Part shown: piece by piece, positions 7,804-15,289 of the stretch
Layout of the letters: each line of letters begins with the position of its first letter
Position numbering within the stretch: position 1 is the stretch's first letter
From: an uncultured Acidobacteriia bacterium
GTDB lineage: Bacteria > Acidobacteriota > Terriglobia > Bryobacterales > Bryobacteraceae
Assembly: GCA_903828455.1 (NCBI GenBank)
Contig: CAIKMJ010000036.1
Span: forward strand, 1-35,972
Reading direction: 5' to 3'
Length of the DNA stretch: 35,972 bases
The notes under the pieces: generated by a model
Databases searched by the model: none
What the model was told of the DNA's origin: nothing
The model's input: only the letters and a program-made list of their open reading frames with translations
Position numbers and translations under genes: made by a program

Positions 7804-8588
7804 CAGGCCGCCAGTTCCCGCAGGGCCTGCGCCGGGTCGCCCGATTTCACCAGATGCTCACCGACGAGGAAGGCGTCGAAGCCGGCGGCCATGAGACGCC
7901 GCACGTCGGCATTCCGGAAGATGCCGCTTTCGCTGACGCGGACGACATGCGGCGGGATCGAGGCGGCCAGGCTGACGGAAGTATCGAGCGAGACGGTGAA
8001 GGTCCGCAGATCGCGATTGTTGACGCCAACGATCTTCGCCTCCGAGCGGAGCGCGGTTTCCAGTTCAGCTGCGTCATGGACTTCGACGAGCGCGGCCATG
8101 CCGAATTCCTCCGCCAGCTGGCGATAGGCGCGAAGGCGGGCTTCATCGAGAATGGCGACGATCAGCAGAATCGCATCGGCGCCCATGGCGGCGGCTTCCA
8201 GCACGTTGTATTCGTCGATGGTGAAATCTTTGCGGATCACCGGCAGAGTGCAGGCGGCGCGGGCGGCCTGCAAATCGTCCGGGCTGCCCTGAAAGAAGTC
8301 GCGGTCGGTGAGCACGGAAAGCGCCGCTGCCCCGCCCTGTTCGTACTGGCGGGCCAGTTCGGCGGGACGAAAATCGGCCAGCAGAACGCCGCGGCTGGGC
8401 GAGGCCTTTTTGATTTCCGAAATGATGGCGGGCCGTTTGGCGCGGAGGGCGGCGGCGAAGTTGCGCCGGGCGGGCAGGCACGCGGCGGCGCGGCTGCGCA
8501 GTTCGGCGGCGGGAAGGGTGGCGGCGCGCAGCTCGTCCTGCTTGCGGGACACAATGCGGGCCAGAATGTCGGGAGTCACCGGGGGCAA
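7803..8588 (-). CDS. trpC: Indole-3-glycerol phosphate synthase
   Basis: Ring closure to indole-3-glycerol phosphate. Family motifs are EIKKASPSRG, VIRKDFTIDEYNV (catalytic lysines), VGVNNRDL and VSESGI, in the right order for the TIM barrel. It is the first gene of the operon; a divergent gene begins 55 bases away, so trpE, trpG and trpD are not upstream. There is no ATG in frame near the start: TTG 8588 or GTG 8579 must be used. A weak -10-like TACGAT (minus strand, 8594-8599) lies close enough that the mRNA could be leaderless, but no -35 supports it. I see no attenuator-type leader peptide. Confidence 0.93.
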   Translation of the reverse strand: MPPVTPDILARIVSRKQDELRAATLPAAELRSRAAACLPARRNFAAALRAKRPAIISEIKKASPSRGVLLADFRPAELARQYEQGGAAALSVLTDRDFFQGSPDDLQAARAACTLPVIRKDFTIDEYNVLEAAAMGADAILLIVAILDEARLRAYRQLAEEFGMAALVEVHDAAELETALRSEAKIVGVNNRDLRTFTVSLDTSVSLAASIPPHVVRVSESGIFRNADVRRLMAAGFDAFLVGEHLVKSGDPAQALRELAA

Positions 8589-8631
8589 ATTTCATCGTAT
8601 CGCAGCGGGATCGGGTAGGCGCGCATTTCGC

Positions 8632-8637
8632 TACACT
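8632..8637 (+). promoter_or_regulatory. -10-like TACACT six bases before the transglutaminase GTG
   Basis: TACACT, six bases, then GTG 8644. The same hexamer and spacing precede the S9 peptidase start at 26837. No clear -35 is present. Confidence 0.4.
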
Positions 8638-8643
8638 GAAACC

Positions 8644-10731
8644 GTGGTTCCCGCGCCCGGCCGTACGACGGCGTCCGTCGAACGCTACTTTCAGTTCTCG
8701 CTGCTGGGCATGATTGTCAGCGGCTATCTTGCGCTGGCCGGGTCCGGGGCGCTGGACCGGCCGACGCTTGTTCTGACGATCGCCGGGCTGCTGCTGCGGG
8801 CGGCGCAGGTGGCGGGGCTGGTGAAGCTGGAAGTTGCGCCGCGCGTCGCGGGCTTCGGCGCGCTGGCGTACATCGCGTTCTATCCGGTGGATTTCTACTG
8901 GATTTCCGGCGATTTCCTTTCGGCCACGGCGCACATGATTTGTTTCCTCGCGGTGCTGAAGATCCTGACGGCGCGCACCAACCGCGACTACGTGTACACG
9001 GGCGTGATTTCGTTCCTCGAACTGATTGCGGGCGCGCTGCTTTCGCTCGAAGCCGGGTTCTTTGCGTTCCTCGCGCTCTACATTGCGTTCGCCATCGCGA
9101 CGTTCACGAGCGCGGAGATCCGGCGTTGCCTGCAGCGGCACGAAGGATCTCCGGCGCAGCCGGCGCCGCGCATCGGGTGGCGGCTTTCGATGATCGCGGG
9201 GGGCGCAACGGCCGGGATTCTGGTGATCGCGGCCGGGCTGTTCCTCGCCGTGCCGCGAACGGCGCGGGTGGCAGCGTTTCTTTTTCCGAACGCGCCGCGG
9301 CTGACGGGCTTTTCCAATTTCATCGACCTTGGAGGCTTCGGCAAAATCGCGAAGGACGACAGGCCGGTGCTGCATATTCTTTCGTATTCACACGCCTTCC
9401 CGCGCAACATGAAGTGGCGCGGGAGCGCGCTGAGCCTGTTCGACGGGCGGCACTGGTTCGAGCCGCCGCTGCCGGGCCGCGAAATCGAAACCGTGAACGG
9501 ATCGGCCACGGTGGCCGATGAATACCAGCGGTCGCGCACCGATGGCGGACGGCTGCTGTATCGCGTGGATATGCAGAATGCCGATACGCGGACGCTGTTC
9601 GTGGCGGGGATTCCGGAGTTCGTCAATATTGACCGGCCGCGCCTTGTGGTGACGGCGGAAGATGCGATTCACGTGGCCGGAACGCGCAGCGAAAGCCTGC
9701 GCTACGAAGTTTCCGCCCACACCGGGCCGCCGATCGCGTGGCTGCTGACGAGGGCCGAACGGGCCCGCTACCTGCAGCTCCCGGAGCTCGACCCGCGCAT
9801 ACGGACGACGGCGCGGCAATGGGCGGGCGAAGGCTCCGACATGGAGCGCGCGCTGCGCATCCAGCAAAACCTGCAGCGCGGATACGGGTACGTGCTGGAG
9901 GGGCCGGCGCGCGGGGTGAAGGATCCGCTGGCCGATTTCCTGTTTGTCCGCAAGGCGGGGTACTGCGAATACTTCGCCTCGGCGATGGCGGTGATGCTGC
10001 GCGCGAACGGTATTCCGGCGCGGGTTGCGACCGGATTTCAGAGCGGATACCTGAATGAGGTGACCGGCGAGTATGTGATGCGCGCGTCCGATGCGCACGC
10101 CTGGGTGGAGGGGTGGATCGCGGGCGCGGGCTGGACGACGTTCGACCCCACGCCGGCGGCGAGCGCGGGCGCGCGGCCTGGTTTGTTCGATCGCATCCGG
10201 ATGTATGTGGACGCCGCGGATGAGGCGTGGCGGCAGTGGGTGGTTTCCTACGATCTGGGCCGCCAGGTATCGGCGGCCACTCAGTTCGAGACGGCGATGC
10301 GGAACTGGGGACGGGCTGAAGCGAATCCGGCATCGGGCTGGAAGGGGCTCTCGGCGGATGCGTGGAAGCGGCTGGCGTGGGCGGCGGCGCTGGCGGCGGC
10401 CTTCATCGCGATGATTGCCGGGTGGCGCAGATTGTGGCCGCGCTGGAGCCGCCGGGCGCGCATCCGGCGGATTGCGAAGGACGGCTGCGACCCGCGCGAG
10501 GCGGCGCTGCTCTACGAGCGGATGCTGGAACTGCTGGCGCGGCGCGGCTTCGAGAAGCCGGCGTGGTTCACGCCGCGGGAATTCGCCAGCCACCTGCCGG
10601 CCGAAGAAAAGCCGCGCGTTGAGGCATTCACCGAGCTGTATGAAACGGTTCGCTATGGCGGCGATGCCGGCGGCGCGGCGCGCCTCGCGACGATGCTGGA
10701 AGAGTTCGGCGGCAGATTCATCGCTTCGTGA
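8644..10731 (+). CDS. TgpA-like membrane transglutaminase
   Basis: The 695-residue protein has an N-terminal block of about six membrane spans (DUF3488 type, roughly residues 15-215), a periplasmic region, and a transglutaminase-like fold. The Cys-His-Asp triad is visible as Cys441 (GYCEYFASAM), His485 (SDAHAWVE) and Asp501 (TFDPTP). A late membrane segment (about 575-600) precedes a C-terminal DUF4129-like cytoplasmic domain. This is the TgpA architecture, named from an essential Pseudomonas protein whose physiological substrate is unknown. GTG 8644 is chosen because membrane-protein sequence starts soon after and the upstream open frame overlaps trpC antisense. The usual MoxR/DUF58 partners are not adjacent. 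Confidence 0.88.
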   Translation: MVPAPGRTTASVERYFQFSLLGMIVSGYLALAGSGALDRPTLVLTIAGLLLRAAQVAGLVKLEVAPRVAGFGALAYIAFYPVDFYWISGDFLSATAHMICFLAVLKILTARTNRDYVYTGVISFLELIAGALLSLEAGFFAFLALYIAFAIATFTSAEIRRCLQRHEGSPAQPAPRIGWRLSMIAGGATAGILVIAAGLFLAVPRTARVAAFLFPNAPRLTGFSNFIDLGGFGKIAKDDRPVLHILSYSHAFPRNMKWRGSALSLFDGRHWFEPPLPGREIETVNGSATVADEYQRSRTDGGRLLYRVDMQNADTRTLFVAGIPEFVNIDRPRLVVTAEDAIHVAGTRSESLRYEVSAHTGPPIAWLLTRAERARYLQLPELDPRIRTTARQWAGEGSDMERALRIQQNLQRGYGYVLEGPARGVKDPLADFLFVRKAGYCEYFASAMAVMLRANGIPARVATGFQSGYLNEVTGEYVMRASDAHAWVEGWIAGAGWTTFDPTPAASAGARPGLFDRIRMYVDAADEAWRQWVVSYDLGRQVSAATQFETAMRNWGRAEANPASGWKGLSADAWKRLAWAAALAAAFIAMIAGWRRLWPRWSRRARIRRIAKDGCDPREAALLYERMLELLARRGFEKPAWFTPREFASHLPAEEKPRVEAFTELYETVRYGGDAGGAARLATMLEEFGGRFIAS

Positions 10732-10742
10732 CTGCCTCTTAA

Positions 10743-10773
10743 CGGCGCGGTTGCGCAGCCGTATTTCTCCTTT
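10743..10773 (+). terminator. Weak terminator after the transglutaminase gene
   Basis: CGGC-GCG pairs with CGC-GCCG around GTTG with one bulged A (10743-10761), followed by a pyrimidine-rich stretch rich in T. Short and imperfect, but in the right place. Confidence 0.3.
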
Positions 10774-10859
10774 AACAATCCGGGACGAGACTGGCTATTT
10801 AGCTACATCGCAGCGCACAAAGCCGCACGTGCGCATACTTCACCGGAGACATCATCATC

Positions 10860-12122
10860 ATGTTCAGAAACGCGAAGCTCACCCTGGCGTGCTCGCTGCT
10901 CGCCTTTACGGCGGCCGGCAATCTGCTCGCCGCCGACGCAAAGGATCACCATCCGGCTCCGCGGGGGCCGCAGGGCAATATCAATCATGTGTTTGTCGTT
11001 GTGCTCGAAAACGAGGGCTACGACGTGACGTTCGGGCCAACCTCGAAAGCACCCTATCTTTCGAAGACGCTGCCCGCGCAGGGCGTGCTGCTGAATCAGT
11101 ATTACGGGACAGGCCATGTGAGTCTGGATAACTACGTGGCAATGATCAGCGGCCAGGCCGCCACCAATGAAACGCGCAACGACTGCACGGTTTACGCCGA
11201 CTTCAAAATGACCGGCACGACGCCGGACGGCCAGGCGATCGGCAGCGGCTGCGTTTACCCGGCGACGATCCGGACGGTTGCCGATCAGCTGACCTCGGTG
11301 GGGAAGACATGGCGCGGATACATGGAAGATATGGGCAACGACCCGAACCGCGAAGCGGCTACCTGCGGGCATCCGCAGCTGAACGCCACGGATCTGACGC
11401 AGGCGGCGGAAAAGCCGGTGGCGCCGCTGCTGATTGCCGACCAGTACGCAGCGCGCCACAATCCGTTCGTCTACTTCCACTCCATTATCGATTCGCCCGC
11501 GTGCAATACGAATGTGGTGAACCTGAAGCAGCTGACCACGGATCTGAAGAGCGCGGACACGACGCCGAACCTGGTGTTCATCACGCCGAATCTCTGCAAC
11601 GACGGCCACGACGCTCCCTGCGTGACGGGCGATCCGGGCGGCCTCGTTTCGGCCGACGCGTTCCTGCAGAAGTGGGTGCCGCAGATTCTCACTTCGCCCG
11701 CTTATCAGAGCGGAGGGTTGCTGATCGTGACGTTCGATGAAGGCGGACTGAGCGTGGCACCGGACCCGAACACCGCGGGAGCGTTCATCATCTCGGCGCC
11801 CGGGCAGTTCTGCTGCAACGAACAGCCGGGGCCGAATATCGGGACGTTCCCGCAGAGCGCGAAGCTGGGCCCGTACACTCTGACCTACCAGAACTACGGC
11901 GGCGACCGCACCGGCGCCGTGCTGCTTTCGCCGTTCCTGACGCCGGGCACGGTATCTTACACGCCGTTTAATCACTATTCAATGCTGCATACCATCGAAG
12001 ATATCTTCAATCTGGATTACCTCGGCTATGCGGGCCAGCCGGGGATGATCGGATTCTTTGGCTGTGTGACCGCGGACGTCGAAAACAGTGATGCGGGGCA
12101 GTTCGCCCAGTGTAGTAAGTAA
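10860..12122 (+). CDS. Secreted phosphoesterase (AcpA / phospholipase C family)
   Basis: A 420-residue protein with a clear Sec signal peptide (cut about residue 25, after LLAADA). The mature part begins with INHVFVVVLENEGYD, then YYGTGHVSLDNYVAMISGQ and FDEGG, which are the metal- and phosphate-binding motifs of the alkaline-phosphatase-like phosphoesterase family that includes acid phosphatase AcpA and bacterial phospholipase C. Eight or more cysteines in the mature part suit an oxidising periplasm. The substrate may be phosphomonoester or phospholipid; this cannot be decided. GGAG at 10844-10847 precedes the ATG. The stop codon lies inside the first units of a 15-bp tandem array. Confidence 0.85.
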   Translation: MFRNAKLTLACSLLAFTAAGNLLAADAKDHHPAPRGPQGNINHVFVVVLENEGYDVTFGPTSKAPYLSKTLPAQGVLLNQYYGTGHVSLDNYVAMISGQAATNETRNDCTVYADFKMTGTTPDGQAIGSGCVYPATIRTVADQLTSVGKTWRGYMEDMGNDPNREAATCGHPQLNATDLTQAAEKPVAPLLIADQYAARHNPFVYFHSIIDSPACNTNVVNLKQLTTDLKSADTTPNLVFITPNLCNDGHDAPCVTGDPGGLVSADAFLQKWVPQILTSPAYQSGGLLIVTFDEGGLSVAPDPNTAGAFIISAPGQFCCNEQPGPNIGTFPQSAKLGPYTLTYQNYGGDRTGAVLLSPFLTPGTVSYTPFNHYSMLHTIEDIFNLDYLGYAGQPGMIGFFGCVTADVENSDAGQFAQCSK

Positions 12123-12231
12123 CGCCGCGGTAAGTAACGCCGCGGTAAGTAATGCGGCAGTAAGTCAGTCGACGGCAAGTCAATCCGCAGTAAGTCAGTC
12201 TGAAGCCGGTAAGTTGAGTAAGTCAGTCTGC
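12114..12231 (+). repeat. 15-bp tandem array (about 8 units) over the phosphoesterase stop
   Basis: Units start at 12114, 12129, 12144, 12159, 12174, 12189 and 12217, all 15 bp, with one 13-bp unit at 12204. The first unit is AGTAAGTAACGCCGC and carries the gene's own TAA; later units drift (TAAGTCAGT). The first two units differ at one base, the others at more, giving a gradient of decay away from the gene. Confidence 0.9.
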
Positions 12232-12239
12232 AGTTTCAT

Positions 12240-12267
12240 GGCGCGCCTGCCTCGCGGTGGGCGCGCC
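12240..12267. terminator. Strong GC hairpin between convergent genes
   Basis: GGCGCGCC (12240-12247) pairs with GGCGCGCC (12260-12267). The stem continues inward with two G-U and two G-C pairs to a TCGC tetraloop, about 12 bp in all. It lies between the converging phosphoesterase and MFS genes. There is no U-tract on either side. Confidence 0.5.
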
Positions 12268-12290
12268 GTTCTGCGTCAGGCCGCTTTGAA

Positions 12291-13469
12291 TCAGGCGGAA
12301 ACCGGAACATCCGGGTAACGGTAGTGGCCGCGGAGGCGAATGGCGAGGCCGATGAGCAGTTGCAGCAGTCCGGCGGCGCAGACGCCCGGCCAGCCCCAGT
12401 GCGACCAGCCATAGCCGCCCATCGCCGAGCCGACAGCGCCGCCGAGGAAGTACGTCACCATATAGACCATGTTGGCGCGGCTGCGGGCCTCCGGCAGCAG
12501 GGCGTAAATGCGCGTCTGGCTTGCGACGTGGCCGGCCTGAACGCCGAGGTCCAGCAGGATGACGCCCGCGATGAGCCCAGCCATGGAGTGACCGGTGGCG
12601 AGGAAGACGGAGTAGGCAACGATATCGATCACGACGGCGGCGGCGATGGTGAAGCCAGGTCCGCGGCGATCGGCCAGTTTGCCGGCCCGGGGCGCGGCGA
12701 GAATGCCGACCGCGCCGATGAGGCCAAACAGGCCGGCAACCTTCGGGCCGTAGTGCCAGGGCGCGTTGTCCAGATAGAACGCCAGCGTGGCCCAGAATGC
12801 GCTGAAGGCGCCGAACAGAGCTGCGCCGATCAGTGCCGTCTCACGCAGGACAGGCTGCGTGCGGATCAACTGCGCCACCGACTTCAGCAGTTCGCCGTAG
12901 CCGATCCGGTGCGGCGGCCGGTCCGGCGGCAGAATCGAACGCATCACGGCCGCCATGGCGAGCGAGGCCGCGGCGGACATCCAGTAGATGGCGCGCCATC
13001 CCATCAGATCGCCGACGTAGCCGCTGACGAGGCGGCCGAGCAGAATGCCGGAAAGCAGGCCGCCGAGCACGGTGCCAAGCACCTGGCCGCGCTCGGAAGG
13101 TTCCGCCATCTGGGCGGAAAGCGGCAGGATGAGGTGCGAGGCCGTGGCGATCATGCCGCAGCCGAATCCAAACAGGTTGACGAAGAACAAGTTGGGCGCC
13201 AGCGCCATCAGGACGACGGCGATGGCGGCGGCGATATTAATCAGCACAATCAGCGAGCGCCGCGAGAACATGTCGCCGAGCGGGACGAAGGCGAACATGC
13301 CGAGCGCGGTGCCGGCCTGCGTCCAGACCGGCAGGTAGCCGATCTCGCGGTCGGACACGCCCAGCGAGCGGCCCATCATGGAGAGCAGCGGCTGCGAATA
13401 GTACATGTTCGCGACGTTAATCGCGCACGCCACCGCGAGAATGTAGACTGTGCGACGTTGCAGCGCCAT
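12291..13469 (-). CDS. MFS transporter, drug/sugar efflux type
   Basis: A 392-residue major facilitator with about 12 membrane spans. The loop after span 2 reads PLGDMFSRRSLI, the usual MFS signature position, and the pattern is repeated in the second half at GKLADRRGPG. No soluble domain is attached. The substrate cannot be read; efflux of small organics is typical of this 12-span group. ATG 13469 is preferred over TTG 13478 because the TTG lies inside a good -10 hexamer (TATCAT, minus strand 13478-13483), which would place the transcript start one or two bases before the ATG. Confidence 0.85.
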   Translation of the reverse strand: MALQRRTVYILAVACAINVANMYYSQPLLSMMGRSLGVSDREIGYLPVWTQAGTALGMFAFVPLGDMFSRRSLIVLINIAAAIAVVLMALAPNLFFVNLFGFGCGMIATASHLILPLSAQMAEPSERGQVLGTVLGGLLSGILLGRLVSGYVGDLMGWRAIYWMSAAASLAMAAVMRSILPPDRPPHRIGYGELLKSVAQLIRTQPVLRETALIGAALFGAFSAFWATLAFYLDNAPWHYGPKVAGLFGLIGAVGILAAPRAGKLADRRGPGFTIAAAVVIDIVAYSVFLATGHSMAGLIAGVILLDLGVQAGHVASQTRIYALLPEARSRANMVYMVTYFLGGAVGSAMGGYGWSHWGWPGVCAAGLLQLLIGLAIRLRGHYRYPDVPVSA

Positions 13470-13477
13470 CTCACCCA

Positions 13478-13483
13478 ATGATA
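13478..13483 (-). promoter_or_regulatory. -10 hexamer of the MFS gene
   Basis: TATCAT on the minus strand matches 5/6 of the sigma-70 -10 and ends eight bases before ATG 13469. No -35 is evident. It suggests a nearly leaderless mRNA. Confidence 0.4.
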
Positions 13484-13532
13484 GTGAGCGGGCGCGAGCG
13501 GCGCGGCAAGCAGGCGTAACGCGCGGCGGCGA

Positions 13533-14660
13533 TCAGCGAGCGTAATAGCCTTCGCGCGTCTGCACCGTGAGCCCCTTCGGTTTCACGGTGACGGCAAGCT
13601 TGCGGAAGCTGGTGCCGATGTCGGTACGCGAAGGCGTGAAGCCGAGGCTGTACTGGCTGCGAAGTTCTTCCTGCAGGCTCTCGTAGATCTGATCCACGGG
13701 AGTTTTTTTGGTGATCTCGTAGACGGCGCCGCCGGTCTCGCGGGAGATTCGCTGCAGGATGGATTTGCCGTCCGGCCCGGAGCTTCGTCCAAAGGAGCCG
13801 CCGTTGCCTTCCTCGCCCTTGAAGTAAACCGAGTAGACCAGAGTGTCGGCGCGCTGAGCGGCTTCAATGGCCTCGGAGAGGAAGGTCTTGCTGCCGTTAT
13901 CGACGCCGTCCGTGAGAAGGATCAGCGCCTTGCGTCCCTGCTGTGGCCGCATCAGTTCGCTGGACGCCAACAGGATGGCGTCGTACAGGACCGTGCCGCC
14001 GCGCGCTGCCGTTTGGGTCTGGCGCTGCGGATACTGCTGCCGGCTGCGACCGCGCCCGCCCATTCCAGGATAACCGCCGCCCGGATACCCGATGCCGACT
14101 CCGCCTCCCGGGTAGCCCCCTCCGGGATAACCGCCGCCACCGCTGCCCGGATAACTGCCGCCGTTGCCGCGCTGAGTCGTCTGATTGCGATTGACCTGCG
14201 CGAGCTGCACCAGGTCGAGGGCGCGCTGCAGGCGCTGCCGGTCGGCGGTGAAATCCTGCAGAAGTTCTGTTTCGCGATCGAAATGGAGCAGGAAGGCCAG
14301 GTCGCGATCAATACGGAGCACGCGCTCGAGGAATCGGTAGCTGGCATCGCGTTCGTCATTCAGGACAGCGCGCTGGCTCAGGCTGGTATCGATCAGAAGA
14401 CCCAGGCGCAGCGGCATATCGAGCTCGCGGGAAAAATACTGAATGGTCTGCGGGGCACCCTCTTCGGCGAGGTCGAAATCCTCCTTTACCAGATTGTTGA
14501 CGACCTTATGGCTCTTGTCCCGAACCGTCACGAAGACGTTGACCACCTTGACGTCGGAGGAAAACGTCGCATCCGGTTGCTGCGTCTGAGCGCGCAGCAC
14601 TCCGGCAGCGGCGGCGGCGAGAAACGTTCGCCGGGAGATGCCTGAGTAACCACTTTCCAT
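13533..14660 (-). CDS. Tat-exported VWA-domain protein with Gly/Tyr/Pro insert
   Basis: The 375-residue product starts with a twin-arginine signal, ISRRTFLAAAAAG, followed by a small beta domain and a von Willebrand A fold. MIDAS residues are present: DTSLS (91-95) and LLTDGVDNG (about 248-256). Between them, residues 164-218 form a low-complexity insert of repeated GYPGGG and a basic RGRSRQQYPQ stretch. The C-terminus (SLGFTPSRTD, REGYYAR) matches the VWA proteins common in Acidobacteriota. A role in surface adhesion or a protein complex is a guess. ATG 14660 is chosen because the Tat motif follows at once; open sequence upstream to 14756 is not conserved-looking. Confidence 0.82.
   Translation of the reverse strand: MESGYSGISRRTFLAAAAAGVLRAQTQQPDATFSSDVKVVNVFVTVRDKSHKVVNNLVKEDFDLAEEGAPQTIQYFSRELDMPLRLGLLIDTSLSQRAVLNDERDASYRFLERVLRIDRDLAFLLHFDRETELLQDFTADRQRLQRALDLVQLAQVNRNQTTQRGNGGSYPGSGGGGYPGGGYPGGGVGIGYPGGGYPGMGGRGRSRQQYPQRQTQTAARGGTVLYDAILLASSELMRPQQGRKALILLTDGVDNGSKTFLSEAIEAAQRADTLVYSVYFKGEEGNGGSFGRSSGPDGKSILQRISRETGGAVYEITKKTPVDQIYESLQEELRSQYSLGFTPSRTDIGTSFRKLAVTVKPKGLTVQTREGYYAR
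14048..14171 (-). repeat. Gly-Tyr-Pro coding repeat inside the VWA gene
   Basis: About 120 bases encode imperfect repeats of GYPGGG (four or five units) within the VWA domain. Codons vary between units, so the repeat is kept at protein level and is not a fresh slippage product. Confidence 0.75.
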
Positions 14661-14754
14661 AACTAACCCAATGATGCGCACCAAGCGGTTTGCGTTACCG
14701 GAGTCATCCGGATTGGCTGTCCGCTTGCAGTCATAACTCAGAACGAGGTGCCCC

Positions 14755-15243
14755 ATGAAAGTTCACGAAGTGATGACCTGCAATCCCGCTTATTGCCATC
14801 CGGACAGCAATCTGGCGGAAATCGCGGCAATGATGTGGGAACACGGCTGCGGGGTCATTCCCGTGGTCACGGGTTCGGGTATGGTGACGGGCCTGATTAC
14901 GGACCGCGACATCTGCATCGCGCTGGGCACGCGGAATGTGCGCGCCTCCGAAGTGCGGGCGGACGATGTATCGCCGCCCGGCTATTTTGCCTGCAGCCCG
15001 GACGACAGGCTTACGGACGCGCTGGGCGTGATGGCGGCGCAGGAGGTCCATCGCATGCCCGTTACGGACGCAAACGGAAAGCTGGTCGGGATGCTGTCGA
15101 TCGACGACATTATTCTGCGCGCGGGCGAGGACCGTTCGCTGAAGTCCGGCGAGATCATCCAGACGCTGAAAGCTCTTCGCGGCCGGCGCTCACATGAGCC
15201 GGTGATCCGGCGCGAGGCCGCCGACGTGGTCGTGGCGGCCTGA
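14755..15243 (+). CDS. CBS-domain pair protein
   Basis: The 162-residue protein is two CBS motifs in tandem (about residues 6-58 and 73-130). Typical endings are GLITDRDICIA in the first and GMLSIDDIILRA in the second. The family binds adenine nucleotides and acts as an energy or redox sensor, either alone or on a partner. No catalytic domain is fused and no partner is adjacent. It is divergent from the VWA gene, 94 bases away. ATG 14755 has a GAGGTG ribosome binding site. Confidence 0.88.
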   Translation: MKVHEVMTCNPAYCHPDSNLAEIAAMMWEHGCGVIPVVTGSGMVTGLITDRDICIALGTRNVRASEVRADDVSPPGYFACSPDDRLTDALGVMAAQEVHRMPVTDANGKLVGMLSIDDIILRAGEDRSLKSGEIIQTLKALRGRRSHEPVIRREAADVVVAA

Positions 15244-15262
15244 GCGGGACCGGTGGAAGCGG

Positions 15263-15289
15263 TTTCTGAACGCGCTTATTTCTGAACGC
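15263..15289 (-). repeat. 16-bp duplication at the end of the PAL-like gene
   Basis: On the minus strand GCGTTCAGAAA occurs twice, 16 bp apart: once as the last codons of the gene (before TAA) and once just after the stop. Confidence 0.7.

Noticed and set aside
8589-8643. trp leader peptide or attenuator
   Set aside because: Only 55 bases separate trpC from the divergent gene; there is no Trp-codon run and no terminator-type hairpin.
8143-9375. Arg/His-rich 410-residue frame on the minus strand
   Set aside because: It overlaps trpC in another frame and the transglutaminase gene antisense; composition is typical of a GC-rich shadow.
10751-10779. Promoter for the phosphoesterase (TTGCGC-17-AACAAT)
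   Set aside because: Only 3/6 and 4/6 matches, and it overlaps a better hairpin/T-rich terminator candidate.
12114-12231. CRISPR array
   Set aside because: Units are only 15 bp, contiguous without spacers and drift gradually. No cas genes are present.
12088-12318. Small protein of repeated VSNAA units
   Set aside because: It is the 15-bp array translated in another frame, overlapping both flanking genes, with no start signal.
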